From Rhodopseudomonas sp. (GTDB lineage Bacteria > Pseudomonadota > Alphaproteobacteria > Rhizobiales > Xanthobacteraceae): a stretch of DNA of 64,000 nucleotides. The notes below the pieces were generated by a model, which ran no database searches, was not told the origin of the DNA, and was given only the letters and a program-made list of their open reading frames with translations. The DNA is taken from contig WGNB01000001.1 of NCBI GenBank assembly GCA_016124795.1, forward strand, positions 224,659-288,658, in the 5' to 3' direction. This document shows positions 8,776 to 17,433 of this stretch, piece after piece. Within the stretch, counting starts at the first letter, position 1; the number at the start of each line of letters is the position of its first letter. A program made the translations under genes and the position numbers.

Positions 8776-9740
8776 GCTGAGACGCTGGACTGGGCGCGAT
8801 GCAGCATCCGCCCGATCAGATTGAGCAGGATTTGCGCCGCCAGAATAGCGGTCGAGCCGGTGTGGTCGTAGTCGGGGGCGACCTCGACCAGATCGACGCC
8901 AACGATGGTGCCGCGGTTGACGATGCCTTCCAGCAGTTCCAGCACTTCGTAATAGGCGAAGCCGCCGTGGCTCGGCGTACCGGTACCCGGCGCGATCGAG
9001 GGATCGAAGCCGTCGATATCGATCGTCACGTAGTAGCGCTTGCCGGCCGGAATGCGCGCCAGAACCGCCTCATTGCCGAGCTTGCGGATTTGCCGGACGC
9101 TCAGGATTTCCGAGCCCATCCGCCGCGCGTCGTCATAGCCTTCGCGCGCGGTCGACGACACGTTACGAATGCCGAGCTGCGTCAACCCGGTGACATAAGG
9201 CTTCTCGGCGGCGCGCCGCATCGGGTTGCCGTGGCCGTAGCGCACGCCGTGTCGTTCATCGACGAAGTCGAGATGAGCATCGAACTGGATGAGGTGGATC
9301 GGCTCCTGATCGTCGAAGGCGTTGATGCAGGGAATGTTGATCGAGTGATCGCCGCCGAGCACGACCGGAATGGCCTTGGCCGCCAGGATTTTGCGCACGC
9401 CATGCTCGATCGCGCGGTGGCTGCCGATGGTGTCGGTATGGATGATGTCGGCGTCGCCGATGTCGACAATGCGGGTCTTGTCGGCCGGCAGGTAAGTGAC
9501 GTCGTTCTCGTGGTCGTAGGCGCCGGAATGACCGAAGGCAAACAGCGTCGAGGCCTCGCGGATCGCGCGCGGCCCGAAGCGCGCGCCGGCTCGCCATTGC
9601 GTGCCGAAATCATACGGCGCGCCGAGCACCGCCACGTCGGCGTCGATCTTGTCCCAATCCTGGCAGATCGGGTACTTGCCGAACGTGCAGAATCCGACAA
9701 AAGGCAAATCGAGGCGTCCGCCTACGTAGCCGTGGCTCAT
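8772..9740 (-). CDS. Agmatinase/ureohydrolase-family Mn-dependent hydrolase
   Basis: The 322-residue protein has the complete ureohydrolase metal set: His in VLGGDHSIN (about 127), DAHLD (about 149-153) and DIDGFDPS (about 234-241). The family cleaves guanidino groups to urea plus an amine (agmatinase, guanidinobutyrase, guanidinopropionase, formiminoglutamase). Conserved GTGTPSHGG after the last metal motif is typical of the agmatinase branch. It is the first gene of a two-gene unit with the phosphoribosyltransferase (4-base overlap) and lies 134 bases downstream of livG, so read-through from the liv operon is possible. The substrate is not determinable from sequence. Confidence 0.9.
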   Translation of the reverse strand: MSHGYVGGRLDLPFVGFCTFGKYPICQDWDKIDADVAVLGAPYDFGTQWRAGARFGPRAIREASTLFAFGHSGAYDHENDVTYLPADKTRIVDIGDADIIHTDTIGSHRAIEHGVRKILAAKAIPVVLGGDHSINIPCINAFDDQEPIHLIQFDAHLDFVDERHGVRYGHGNPMRRAAEKPYVTGLTQLGIRNVSSTAREGYDDARRMGSEILSVRQIRKLGNEAVLARIPAGKRYYVTIDIDGFDPSIAPGTGTPSHGGFAYYEVLELLEGIVNRGTIVGVDLVEVAPDYDHTGSTAILAAQILLNLIGRMLHRAQSSVSA

Positions 9741-9874
9741 CCTTCAAGTCCTTTGCTGGCCGAGGGCGAATCCGCCGACGGAGATAAAGCCGGCTCACGC
9801 GCGGCCCCGCTGGCGGCGGTCTTGCAAGAATGAGTCCGGTTTGCAATCCGGATTGTGCCGCCGCCCGCCGGGGA

Positions 9875-10636
9875 TCAGGCGGCGGTGCCGAGATAGGCCG
9901 CGAGGACCGCCGGATCGTTAAGGACAACCTCGGGGCGGCCCTCGGCGAGGGTGCGGCCGTAATCGAGCACGTGAACGCGGTCGGCCAGATCGGAAATCAT
10001 CTGCATGTCGTGTTCGATCCACACGATGGTGACGTTCAGCTCGTGTTTGATGCGCAGGATGAAGCGCGCCAGATTTTCACGCTCTTCCCGGTTGAGCCCG
10101 GCCGAGGGCTCGTCGAGCAGCAGCGTTGTCGGCTCCAGCGCCAGCGCGCGGGCAAATCCGACGATCTTCTGCAAGCCAAAGGGCAGCGCGCCGACCGGCG
10201 CATGGCGATAGCGCTCCAGTTCGACGACGTCGATGATCCGTTCGACGGCTTCGCGATGCGCGATTTCGGCGCGTTTGACGCTGGGTAAAAACAGCATTTC
10301 GGCAAGCGGATGGGTGCCGATGCGCGCATGCCGCCCGGTCAGCAGGTTTTCCAGCACGCTCATCTGGGCGAACAGCTCGCCGTGCTGAAACGTGCGGGCA
10401 AGGCCTTGGCGCGCGATCTGGTGCGGCTTTAGTCCGAGGATATCCTGGCCGCGAAAGCGGACGGCGCCGGTGCCGCGATAGATACCGCTGATACAATTGA
10501 GCGCGCTGGTTTTGCCGGCGCCGTTCGGGCCGATCAGCGCGAACAGTTCGCCGGTCTCGACCGCGAACGACACGTTGTCGAGCACGGTAAGGCCGCCGAA
10601 GCGCAGGGACAGATTGTCGACCGCAAGTTCAGCCAT
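9875..10636 (-). CDS. livG: Branched-chain-type ABC importer ATPase LivG
   Basis: The 253-residue ATPase has Walker A GPNGAGKTS (about 36-44), the LivG-type signature LPFGLQK and Walker B TLLLDEPSAGLN. It couples ATP hydrolysis to uptake through LivHM. The open frame starts further upstream, but MAELAVDNLSLRFGG is the normal N-terminus and its ATG overlaps the livF stop by 8 bases. It is the last gene of a livK-H-M-F-G unit headed by an acyl-CoA ligase, so the transported ligand is probably a carboxylic acid that is then activated with CoA (inference). Confidence 0.93.
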   Translation of the reverse strand: MAELAVDNLSLRFGGLTVLDNVSFAVETGELFALIGPNGAGKTSALNCISGIYRGTGAVRFRGQDILGLKPHQIARQGLARTFQHGELFAQMSVLENLLTGRHARIGTHPLAEMLFLPSVKRAEIAHREAVERIIDVVELERYRHAPVGALPFGLQKIVGFARALALEPTTLLLDEPSAGLNREERENLARFILRIKHELNVTIVWIEHDMQMISDLADRVHVLDYGRTLAEGRPEVVLNDPAVLAAYLGTAA

Positions 10637-11444
10637 ACCACCTCCGCGACCGGCGATATTGCTTGACGTCACGGTAGGAGCGGCGCGCCGTCGTGCTGTC
10701 TTGACCGTTTCCGTCACTCTGGCCGAGATAGAACTCCTGCACGTCCTGATGACTGTTCAGTCGCTCGCGATCGCCGTCGAGCACGATGCGGCCGTTTTCC
10801 ATGACATAAGCGTAATCGGAGATGCTCAAGGCCACGGCCGCGCTCTGTTCGACCAGCAGGATAGCGATGCCGAGCTGGTCGCGGATCATGATCAGGCGGC
10901 GCGTCAGGTCCTGGACGACCACGGGCGCCAGTCCCAACGACAATTCGTCGATCATCAGCAGCCGGGGCCGGCACATCAGCGCGCTGGCGATGGCGAGCAT
11001 CTGACGTTCGCCGCCGGACAGCAGGCCGCCGACACGGCCGCGCAGATCGGCGAGCCGTGGGAAGAATTGATAGATCTGGTCCTCGAGGCGGCGCTTGTCG
11101 GCGGCACGTGGCACGGGCGCGGCCAGATTTTCGGCGACCGTCAGGTTCTGGAAGACCTTCTCGCGCTCAGGCACCAGAACGACGCCGCGCCGGGCGATCT
11201 CGTGCGGTGGACGATTTTCAATACGGTGGCCATCGAAGGTGATCGCGCCTTCGGTGACGCGCGCGTCGTCGAGTCCGAGAAAACCGGATATGGCGCGTAG
11301 TGTGGTCGATTTGCCGGCGCCATTGGTGCCGAGCAGGGCGACGATCTGGCCGTCGCGGACCGACAGCGAGATGCCTTGCACCGCGGTAATGGCGCGTTTG
11401 TAGACCACTTCGGCCTTCTCGACGCTGAGCAGGACGGAGCTCAT
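10629..11444 (-). CDS. livF: Branched-chain-type ABC importer ATPase LivF
   Basis: The 271-residue ATPase has Walker A GTNGAGKST (about 37-45), the signature LLSGGERQM and Walker B LLMIDELSLGLAP, in which Glu-Leu replaces the usual Glu-Pro. MSSVLLSVEKAEVVY is the family N-terminus; its ATG overlaps the livM stop by 4 bases. A basic, low-complexity tail of about 25 residues after YLGQSDG (ending RRSRRWYG) is longer than in typical LivF proteins of about 235-250 residues. It partners LivG and the LivHM permeases. Confidence 0.93.
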   Translation of the reverse strand: MSSVLLSVEKAEVVYKRAITAVQGISLSVRDGQIVALLGTNGAGKSTTLRAISGFLGLDDARVTEGAITFDGHRIENRPPHEIARRGVVLVPEREKVFQNLTVAENLAAPVPRAADKRRLEDQIYQFFPRLADLRGRVGGLLSGGERQMLAIASALMCRPRLLMIDELSLGLAPVVVQDLTRRLIMIRDQLGIAILLVEQSAAVALSISDYAYVMENGRIVLDGDRERLNSHQDVQEFYLGQSDGNGQDSTTARRSYRDVKQYRRSRRWYG

Positions 11445-12523
11445 TTGCGGGCTCCCGTCAGCGGGCGATACTTGAAGGGCCAGAGCAGGAAATAATTTTG
11501 CAGGCGGCGCCAGATGCCGACGAGACCGAGCGGCTCGAACACCAGAAACAGGATCATCACCACGCCGAAGGCGGTGTAATTGACCGCGAAAATATCGCCG
11601 GCAAATTTCTGGATATTGGGCAGCAAAGCGAGCAGCGACTCGATCAGGTAGGGAAACAGTGTCACGAAGGCCGCGCCAAGCAGGGCGCCGAGCAGCGATC
11701 CCATGCCGCCGATGATGATCATCGCGACGTACTGGATCGACAGGAACAGGTCGAAGGCCTCGATCGAGACGAACCCGCGGTAATAGGCAAACAGGCAACC
11801 GGCGACCGAGGTCATGCTGGAGGAAATCACGAAGACCAGCAATTTGTAGCCGGCGACGTTGATGCCGAGCGCCTCGGCCACGGTTTCGCGGGCGTGAACG
11901 GCGCGCCAGGCGCGGCCGCTGCTGCTTCGCAATAGGTTGATGCAGATCATGAGGCTCGCCGCCGCCGCCAGTAGCAATACGAAGTACCAGGCGCGGCCGT
12001 CGGTCAACTTGAAGCCGGCCAATGATGGCGGATCGATCAGGATGCCGGTGGAAAAGCCACGCTTGGTCTCATACTCGCCGCCGAGATAGATAACGATGAA
12101 GTGCAACGCCAGTGTGCTGACGGCCAGATAGAGGCCACGTAAGCGAAGCGATGGCAGACCGAAGATCAGACCGAGCAGGATTCCGGTCAATGCCGATGCT
12201 GGCAATGTGATCCAGAACGGCGCGGCGATTTCACGCGCGAGGATGCCGGTGGTAAAAGCGCCGGCCGCGATCAGCCCGGCGTGCCCCAGAGAAATCTGCC
12301 CGGCGTAGCCGGTTAGCAGCATCAGTGACAGGGCGCCGATTGAGGCAAGGAAGACCTGGCAGGCCAGATCGAGCAGGAACGGGCCGGCGATAAAGGGCAG
12401 GGCGATGGCAAGAGTGACAAGGATAGCAAGACTGATCCGCTCGGTGCGGGTCTGGATCAGCGCCAGATCCTGCCCATAACCGGTTCGGTAATAGCCGCTG
12501 GCGCGTGGGGTTGATCTAAACAC
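11441..12523 (-). CDS. livM: Branched-chain-type ABC importer permease LivM
   Basis: The 360-residue inner-membrane protein has about nine hydrophobic segments and the LivM core motifs GYAGQISLGHAGL (about 92-104), LRLRGLYLAVSTLAL and GGMGSLLGALLGAA near the C-terminus. The N-terminus (about 35 polar residues before the first membrane segment) is a little long. It overlaps livF by 4 bases and livH by 8, so all transporter genes are coupled. Together with LivH it forms the translocation path for the ligand delivered by the binding protein at 13458-14624. Confidence 0.93.
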   Translation of the reverse strand: MFRSTPRASGYYRTGYGQDLALIQTRTERISLAILVTLAIALPFIAGPFLLDLACQVFLASIGALSLMLLTGYAGQISLGHAGLIAAGAFTTGILAREIAAPFWITLPASALTGILLGLIFGLPSLRLRGLYLAVSTLALHFIVIYLGGEYETKRGFSTGILIDPPSLAGFKLTDGRAWYFVLLLAAAASLMICINLLRSSSGRAWRAVHARETVAEALGINVAGYKLLVFVISSSMTSVAGCLFAYYRGFVSIEAFDLFLSIQYVAMIIIGGMGSLLGALLGAAFVTLFPYLIESLLALLPNIQKFAGDIFAVNYTAFGVVMILFLVFEPLGLVGIWRRLQNYFLLWPFKYRPLTGARK

Positions 12524-13388
12524 GGTCGAGTTCCTCCCGCGTTCCGAACAAGCCCCAGGGCCGGACGATCAGCATCGCCAGCAGCACCAGGAACGGCACG
12601 ACGTCGGATAGCAACGGATCGACGTAATAGATCAGCAACACTTCCGCGGTGGCGATAATCAATGCGCCGACCAAGCCGCCGGCCAGGCTGTCGAGCCCGC
12701 CGACCAGAGCCGCCGGGAACGCCTTGAGCGCAATGATCGGCATGCTTCCGGTCACGCCGGAATCGAGCGCCATGAGAATGCCGGCGAGCGCGCCGGTCAG
12801 CGTCGAGAGGCCCCAGGCCAGCGCGTAGACGGTATGAAGGTTGATCCCGCGTTGCGCGGCCAGCAGCGGGTTCTGGCCGGCGGCGCGCATGCGCATGCCC
12901 CAGCGGCCGAACCGCAGGAAACCGAACAGCGCGCCATAGACCAGGATATTGGTCGCGACCAATACGGCGGACCACAGCGAAATGTGACCGTCGCCGACGA
13001 GCGTTAGCGACGGATTGGCAAGATTCAGCGCTTGCGCCGGATATTGTTGCTGGGCCGACCAGACCAGAACGATAACGCCACGAATGAGAATGCCGAGGGC
13101 GACCGTGGTGAGAATGGCGGCCAGCACCATCTCTCCGGTCATCTTGCGCATCAGGAAGACATAGACCATCGCGCCGACCACGATGCTCAGGAGAACCGCC
13201 GCGCCGAGTGCGACCAGCGGATGGCCGGCAAACAGGGATGCCGTGGCCAGCACCAGATAGGCGCCGAGCATCATCAGTTCGCCATGCGCGAGATTGAGCA
13301 CGCGGCTGACGCGGTAAATCAGCACATAGCCGCACGCGATCAGAGCGTAGATCGAGGCGAGGACGATAATATTGATGAAGAGCTGCAA
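12516..13388 (-). CDS. livH: Branched-chain-type ABC importer permease LivH
   Basis: The 290-residue permease has the LivH hallmarks: LNLAHGELMMLGAYL (about 32-46), a series of hydrophobic helices and ALVGGLDSLAGGLVGAL (about 229-245). It begins 69 bases after the binding-protein stop, and that gap holds a strong hairpin (13415-13439), a common arrangement that lowers permease output relative to binding protein. Its stop overlaps livM. It works in the inner membrane with LivM, LivF and LivG. Confidence 0.93.
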   Translation of the reverse strand: MQLFINIIVLASIYALIACGYVLIYRVSRVLNLAHGELMMLGAYLVLATASLFAGHPLVALGAAVLLSIVVGAMVYVFLMRKMTGEMVLAAILTTVALGILIRGVIVLVWSAQQQYPAQALNLANPSLTLVGDGHISLWSAVLVATNILVYGALFGFLRFGRWGMRMRAAGQNPLLAAQRGINLHTVYALAWGLSTLTGALAGILMALDSGVTGSMPIIALKAFPAALVGGLDSLAGGLVGALIIATAEVLLIYYVDPLLSDVVPFLVLLAMLIVRPWGLFGTREELDRV

Positions 13389-13414
13389 GCCGGGCGCTTT
13401 CGGAGATTTCGGAT

Positions 13415-13439
13415 GGACGGGCGCGCCGCGCGCCCGTCC
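13415..13439 (-). terminator. Intercistronic hairpin between binding protein and permease genes
   Basis: Arms GGACGGGCGCG (13415-13425) and CGCGCCCGTCC (13429-13439) pair perfectly over 11 bp with a 3-base loop. The hairpin sits 19 bases after the binding-protein stop and before livH. No T-run follows on the minus strand, so it more likely stabilises the upstream mRNA or attenuates transcription than ends it. Confidence 0.6.
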
Positions 13440-13457
13440 TCGGCCATGAGTGAAGGT

Positions 13458-14624
13458 CTACTTGACGGTGTAGGTCTTCCAGTCCTGAACGCGGGTGATT
13501 TTGCCGCCCGACCATTTGTAAACCCGATAATCGACCCGGGTCCGGAAATGGTTGGTCTTGTTCCATTCGATGACGCCGCCGCGCAAACCTTTGGTGTCGA
13601 GCTTGAGGTTTTCGAGGGCGGTGCGGACCTTGGCGGCATCGGCCGGCCAGCCGGCGCTCTTCAGCGCGGCTTCGATCGCCATGCCGCCGATCCAGCCTTC
13701 GGTCATCATCGTTGCCGGATATTTGGAGCCGGCCGCCTTCGCCGCCGCTTCAATATCCTTGTGGATCGGCAGGCCGTCCTGAAACAGGGCATTGGCGCCG
13801 ATCACGTAGAAGTTTTCATCCTTGAGGCGGGCGAGTTCGGCTTCCGATTCAAGATGCGCCCAGGCGATCATGTCGCCGGTCCAGCCCAGCTTGCGCAACG
13901 CTTCAAGCGTGCGGACCTGCGTCACCCAGGGTGCCCAGGAATAGACCCAGTTGGGCGCGGCGTTCTTGAGTTTGGTGGCGAAGGGGGTGTAGTCGGCGGT
14001 CGGTGGCGGGATCACCTCCTTGTCGACCGGCGTCATGCCCATGGTCTTGGCAAGACTTTCGGCATGGTCGATCTCGCCACGCGACAGCGGGATCGCCATC
14101 GCCGAAAAGCCGATCTTGATGTCGCCTTTAGCGGTCGCCTTGATGAAGTCGAGCGCGGCCTGGCTGTCGTAATTGGCGGCATAGCCGGTGGTGCAGAACT
14201 GCAGCGGATCGGCCGGCGGATAAACGCTCTTGGGACAAACGCCGCTGGCGAACAGCAAGGGGACGCCGGCGTTCTTGGTTTCCTGCATGATCGGCGCATA
14301 GGTCGACGACAGGCTGGCGTTGACGACCAGAATGGCCTTGTCCTGGGTGATCAGCTTCTTGGTATTAGCGGCGGCCTTCGATGGCTGGGCGCTGTCGTCT
14401 TCGAGAATGAGCTTGATCTTGTGGCCGTTGACGCCGCCGGCGCCATTGACGCGATCGATATAGATCCGCAGCGCGTCGACCGCCGGCGCATAGGTGCTGG
14501 ATGGCGGGCCGGTCAGGGCGCCGGTGAGGCCCACCACGTAAGCGTCCTGGGCCGCGGCCGGCAGCGCCAATGCCAGCGTCATGCCGCAGGCGGATAGGGC
14601 TCCTAGCAAAGTCCTTTTGAACAT
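13458..14624 (-). CDS. livK: Periplasmic binding protein of the Liv-type ABC importer
   Basis: The 388-residue precursor has a clear signal peptide (MFKRTLLGALSACGMTLALA, cleavage after AAAQ near 26) followed by a type I periplasmic-binding fold beginning YVVGLTGALTG. Proteins of this branch bind aromatic or other carboxylates as often as amino acids. It is transcribed after the acyl-CoA ligase (51-base gap with a good GGAGG ribosome site) and before livHMFG. The ligase in the same unit suggests the ligand is an organic acid that is trapped as a CoA thioester. Confidence 0.9.
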   Translation of the reverse strand: MFKRTLLGALSACGMTLALALPAAAQDAYVVGLTGALTGPPSSTYAPAVDALRIYIDRVNGAGGVNGHKIKLILEDDSAQPSKAAANTKKLITQDKAILVVNASLSSTYAPIMQETKNAGVPLLFASGVCPKSVYPPADPLQFCTTGYAANYDSQAALDFIKATAKGDIKIGFSAMAIPLSRGEIDHAESLAKTMGMTPVDKEVIPPPTADYTPFATKLKNAAPNWVYSWAPWVTQVRTLEALRKLGWTGDMIAWAHLESEAELARLKDENFYVIGANALFQDGLPIHKDIEAAAKAAGSKYPATMMTEGWIGGMAIEAALKSAGWPADAAKVRTALENLKLDTKGLRGGVIEWNKTNHFRTRVDYRVYKWSGGKITRVQDWKTYTVK

Positions 14625-14674
14625 GGCAGTCCTCCCGTTTTGTTTTCGTTGACGTCTTGATCAAGGCGCGGGCG

Positions 14675-16561
14675 TTACGATCCGAGGACGCCTCCCGCGC
14701 TGGCGGCGATCAGCCGCTCTTCGCTGTCGTCGTACATCGCTTCGACCAGCGCCTGGAATCGCTCGTACATCAGTTTGCGCTTGACCTTGCGGGTCGGCGT
14801 GACCGGTTCGCCGTCTTCCTCCGGATCGAGTGCTTTCGGCAATATGCGGAAGGTCTTGATCTGCTCGACGCGGGCAAGGCCGGCATTGGCCTTATCGATC
14901 TCGGCTCTGATCAGGTCTTCGATCCGGCGATGAGACGTCAGGCTGGTGAAGCCGGTATAGGCGACGTCATTGGCGCGCGCCCAATCGGCCACCATGTCGA
15001 ATTCGATTTCGATGATGGCGGTGAGATATTTCCGGCCGTGACCGAAGACGACGGCCTCGGCGACATAGGGGCTGGCACGCAAGGCGTTTTCGATGAAGGA
15101 CGGCGATATCGTTTTGCCGCCGGCGGTGACGATGAAATCGCGCGCCCGGTCGATCAATCGCAGCGCTTCGTCTTTCCATTCGCCGACGTCGCCGGTCCGC
15201 AACCAGCCATCGGCGCCTTTAACATCGCTGGTGGCGGCCTCGTTGCGCCAATAGCCTTCGAACAGGTCTTCGCTGCGCACCAGAATCTCGCCGTCTTCGG
15301 CCAGGCGGACCTCGCAGCCATCGACCGGCGTGCCGACATTGCCCGGCCGAGGGAAAGGGCCGCGCTGGCCGGCGATGATGCCGCCGGCTTCCTCGGTCTG
15401 GCCGTACATCTCGACGACGTTGACGCCATACATGTGCCAAAGCGCCATGGTCTCGGCCGGCAGCGCCGCGCCGCCACTGACCACCAGTTCAAGCTTGTCA
15501 AAGCCAAGTTTGTTGAGGATCGGCCCGAACACGCAAAGCCGGAGCACGGCGGCGACCGCGTTGTGCATCGCGGTTGCGGTGCCGTCCCAGCGGCGGCGGA
15601 CCTGAGCGCGGGCCAATCGCAAGGCGAGGTCATAAAGGCTGCGCTTGAGCGGGCTGGAGTTGAGCATGCCGACAAGCACATGCGAGGCGTATTTCTGCAG
15701 ATAACGCGGCACCGTAAACAGCACGGTCGGCGCGACCTCGAACATCGTGGTGGCAAGGTCTTCCGGGTCCTCGCCGAAATAGGGCACCAGTTGCGACATC
15801 AATGGCAGCGTGATGGCGGCATCGCGGCCAAGGACGTGGCACATCGGCAGATATATGACGGTGCGATGAACGCGGTCGCGCAACGTTGGATACTGGCTGA
15901 CGACGGTATCGGTGGCGGCGAGGTGCTTGCCGTGGGTGACCAACGCTCCTTTCGGATGGCCGGTCGTGCCGGAGGTGTAGACGATGAAGGCCGGATCGTC
16001 CGACGACAGACTGGCGATTTGCGTTTCCAGCCAGGCGAGGTCGGCGGTCGTTCGGGTGGCCGCCAAGTCAGAGAACCGATGTAGTTTGTCATGCCGGTAT
16101 CCGAACATTGCGGAATCGTCGAGCACCAGCACGGCGCGCAGATCGGGCAATTGTTCGGCAATGGGCAGGATCTTGTCGACGTATTCCTGGTCTTCCGCGA
16201 TAAACAGGCAAGCACCGCCGTCGCGCATCTGGTACTCGACCTCGGCCGTCGATGCCGTCGGATAGATGCCGTAAACAATGGCGCCGAGCGATTGCGCGGC
16301 GAGGTCGCAAATCAGCCAGCCTTCGCAAACATCGCCCATGATGGCGACGCGCGCGCCGCGCTCGACGCCGAGGTCTCGCAACACCCGGGCGGCGCGCGCC
16401 ACCAGCGTGGCGTAGTCGAGCCAACTGCGTTCGCGATAGAGGCCGAATTGTTTGGAACGGAAGGCAATCGAATGCGGCAGCAGCCGTGCCCGCTCGCATA
16501 ACAGATGCGGGGCGGTGCTGCGGCGCAGGCGTTCACGCTCGACCCTCGCGGACGCGGCCAT
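14675..16561 (-). CDS. AMP-forming acyl-CoA ligase (long-chain type)
   Basis: This 628-residue ANL enzyme activates a carboxylic acid with ATP and CoA. It has the P-loop FIVYTSGTTGHPKGALV (about 193-209), YGQTEEAGG, LRTGDVGEW and the C-terminal domain ending with the A10-type PTRKVKRK lysine. Length and an insertion after the P-loop match the long-chain (FadD15-like) branch often found inside liv operons of aromatic-acid-degrading alphaproteobacteria. It heads the ligase-livKHMFG unit; the 88 bases upstream of its ATG contain two copies of the candidate TetR operator, which predicts repression by the adjacent TetR protein. Confidence 0.88.
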   Translation of the reverse strand: MAASARVERERLRRSTAPHLLCERARLLPHSIAFRSKQFGLYRERSWLDYATLVARAARVLRDLGVERGARVAIMGDVCEGWLICDLAAQSLGAIVYGIYPTASTAEVEYQMRDGGACLFIAEDQEYVDKILPIAEQLPDLRAVLVLDDSAMFGYRHDKLHRFSDLAATRTTADLAWLETQIASLSSDDPAFIVYTSGTTGHPKGALVTHGKHLAATDTVVSQYPTLRDRVHRTVIYLPMCHVLGRDAAITLPLMSQLVPYFGEDPEDLATTMFEVAPTVLFTVPRYLQKYASHVLVGMLNSSPLKRSLYDLALRLARAQVRRRWDGTATAMHNAVAAVLRLCVFGPILNKLGFDKLELVVSGGAALPAETMALWHMYGVNVVEMYGQTEEAGGIIAGQRGPFPRPGNVGTPVDGCEVRLAEDGEILVRSEDLFEGYWRNEAATSDVKGADGWLRTGDVGEWKDEALRLIDRARDFIVTAGGKTISPSFIENALRASPYVAEAVVFGHGRKYLTAIIEIEFDMVADWARANDVAYTGFTSLTSHRRIEDLIRAEIDKANAGLARVEQIKTFRILPKALDPEEDGEPVTPTRKVKRKLMYERFQALVEAMYDDSEERLIAASAGGVLGS

Positions 16562-16595
16562 TGGGGGCTCTTTGTTCGCGTTTCCTCTGGTCTAA

Positions 16596-16640
16596 TTCTA
16601 TAGCTCAATCGAATTTGAAATTCTATAGCTTATTCGATTT
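16596..16640 (-). promoter_or_regulatory. Tandem candidate TetR operators upstream of the acyl-CoA ligase
   Basis: Two direct copies, TTCTATAGCTCAATCGAATT (16596-16615) and TTCTATAGCTTATTCGATTT (16621-16640), lie 25 bp apart between the TetR stop and the ligase start. A third copy with 16 of 17 matching bases to the first occurs inverted at 17399-17415. Each contains the partial dyad TCTAT-N6-ATNGA. The position overlaps where the ligase promoter must be, which fits repression by the adjacent TetR protein. Confidence 0.72.
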
Positions 16641-16649
16641 CGGCCGCGA

Positions 16650-17285
16650 TCAGCGCGACGGTCTGCGACCGGCCGGTCGCTTATCGACACCGTCGGTGAC
16701 CAGCCGCGCGAATTCGGCGGCGAGAGTGGCCACGGAGAAATTTTCTTTGCCGTACCAACTCGATGCTGCGTTGCACATGCCGAGAATGGCGAGCGTCACA
16801 AGGCGTACATTAAGATCGGCGCGGAATTCGCCTTTGGCGATGCCTTCCTTGATCACGTCCTCGAAGATGCGCTCCAGGCCGCGCGACCAGCGGCCGATCC
16901 GACGTCGGCTTTCGGTCGGCAGAAACTGGCGTTCGTTGAGGAACACCTTGATGAAATTGCCGCGGTCGAGCAGCGGCGAAAGGTGCGATTCAATCAACAG
17001 AATTAGGCGTTTTCTGGCGTCGCCAGGGCCGGTGGAAATCGCCTTTGCGGCTTCGAAAAAGCCCTCGACGCCCCTCAGGCAGACGAGTTCAAGCGCGGCT
17101 TCCTTGGACGAGAAATAATAATAGAGGCTGGCCTGGCGAATGCCGAGCACGTCGGCGATATCCTGCGTGGTGGCGCCGTGAAAGCCGCGCTCGGCAAAGA
17201 CCTGCGCTGCCGCCTCGATGATTTGCGGCGCGCGACGGCGCTGGCTGGCGCGCTGGCGGTTGGTCGAGGCGGAGACGGCGCTCAT
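16650..17285 (-). CDS. TetR-family transcriptional repressor
   Basis: The 211-residue protein has the N-terminal TetR helix-turn-helix: IIEAAAQVFAERGFHGATTQ (about 22-41) then IADVLGIRQASLYYYFSSKE (about 43-62), and a helical ligand domain. Regulators of this type beside acyl-CoA ligases commonly sense acyl-CoA or aromatic-CoA esters. Its gene lies between the ligase-liv unit (same strand) and the divergent MetE-like gene. Copies of one 17-bp element occur at both flanks, so it probably controls both. A separate dyad CACAAT-N6-ATTGTG at 17353-17370 may serve autoregulation. Confidence 0.9.
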   Translation of the reverse strand: MSAVSASTNRQRASQRRRAPQIIEAAAQVFAERGFHGATTQDIADVLGIRQASLYYYFSSKEAALELVCLRGVEGFFEAAKAISTGPGDARKRLILLIESHLSPLLDRGNFIKVFLNERQFLPTESRRRIGRWSRGLERIFEDVIKEGIAKGEFRADLNVRLVTLAILGMCNAASSWYGKENFSVATLAAEFARLVTDGVDKRPAGRRPSR

Positions 17286-17352
17286 TCTATTCGCTCATTG
17301 CTGGCTGGTTGTGCGGTACAAGGCCGCCGCCAGCCGGCGCTAAAGCCTTTTT

Positions 17353-17370
17353 CACAATTGGACCATTGTG
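17353..17370. promoter_or_regulatory. Dyad CACAAT-N6-ATTGTG in the TetR/MetE-like divergent region
   Basis: A perfect 6-bp inverted repeat with a 6-base spacer lies 68 bases upstream of the TetR start and 64 bases before the MetE-like start. It differs from the 17-bp TetR-type element next to it, so it could bind another regulator or overlap a promoter. Confidence 0.4.
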
Positions 17371-17398
17371 TTTTGCCACGGCTTTGCTCTAAATTCCA

Positions 17399-17415
17399 TC
17401 TATTGAGCTATAGAA
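17399..17415 (+). promoter_or_regulatory. Candidate TetR operator upstream of the MetE-like gene
   Basis: TCTATTGAGCTATAGAA reads on the complement as TTCTATAGCTCAATAGA, matching 16 of 17 bases of the copy at 16596. This is the most symmetric copy: TCTAT-N6-ATAGA. It ends 18 bases before the MetE-like start codon, just upstream of its GAGGGAG ribosome site, so binding would block transcription or early elongation. Confidence 0.7.
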
Positions 17416-17433
17416 AATGAGGGAGACGCTCGC

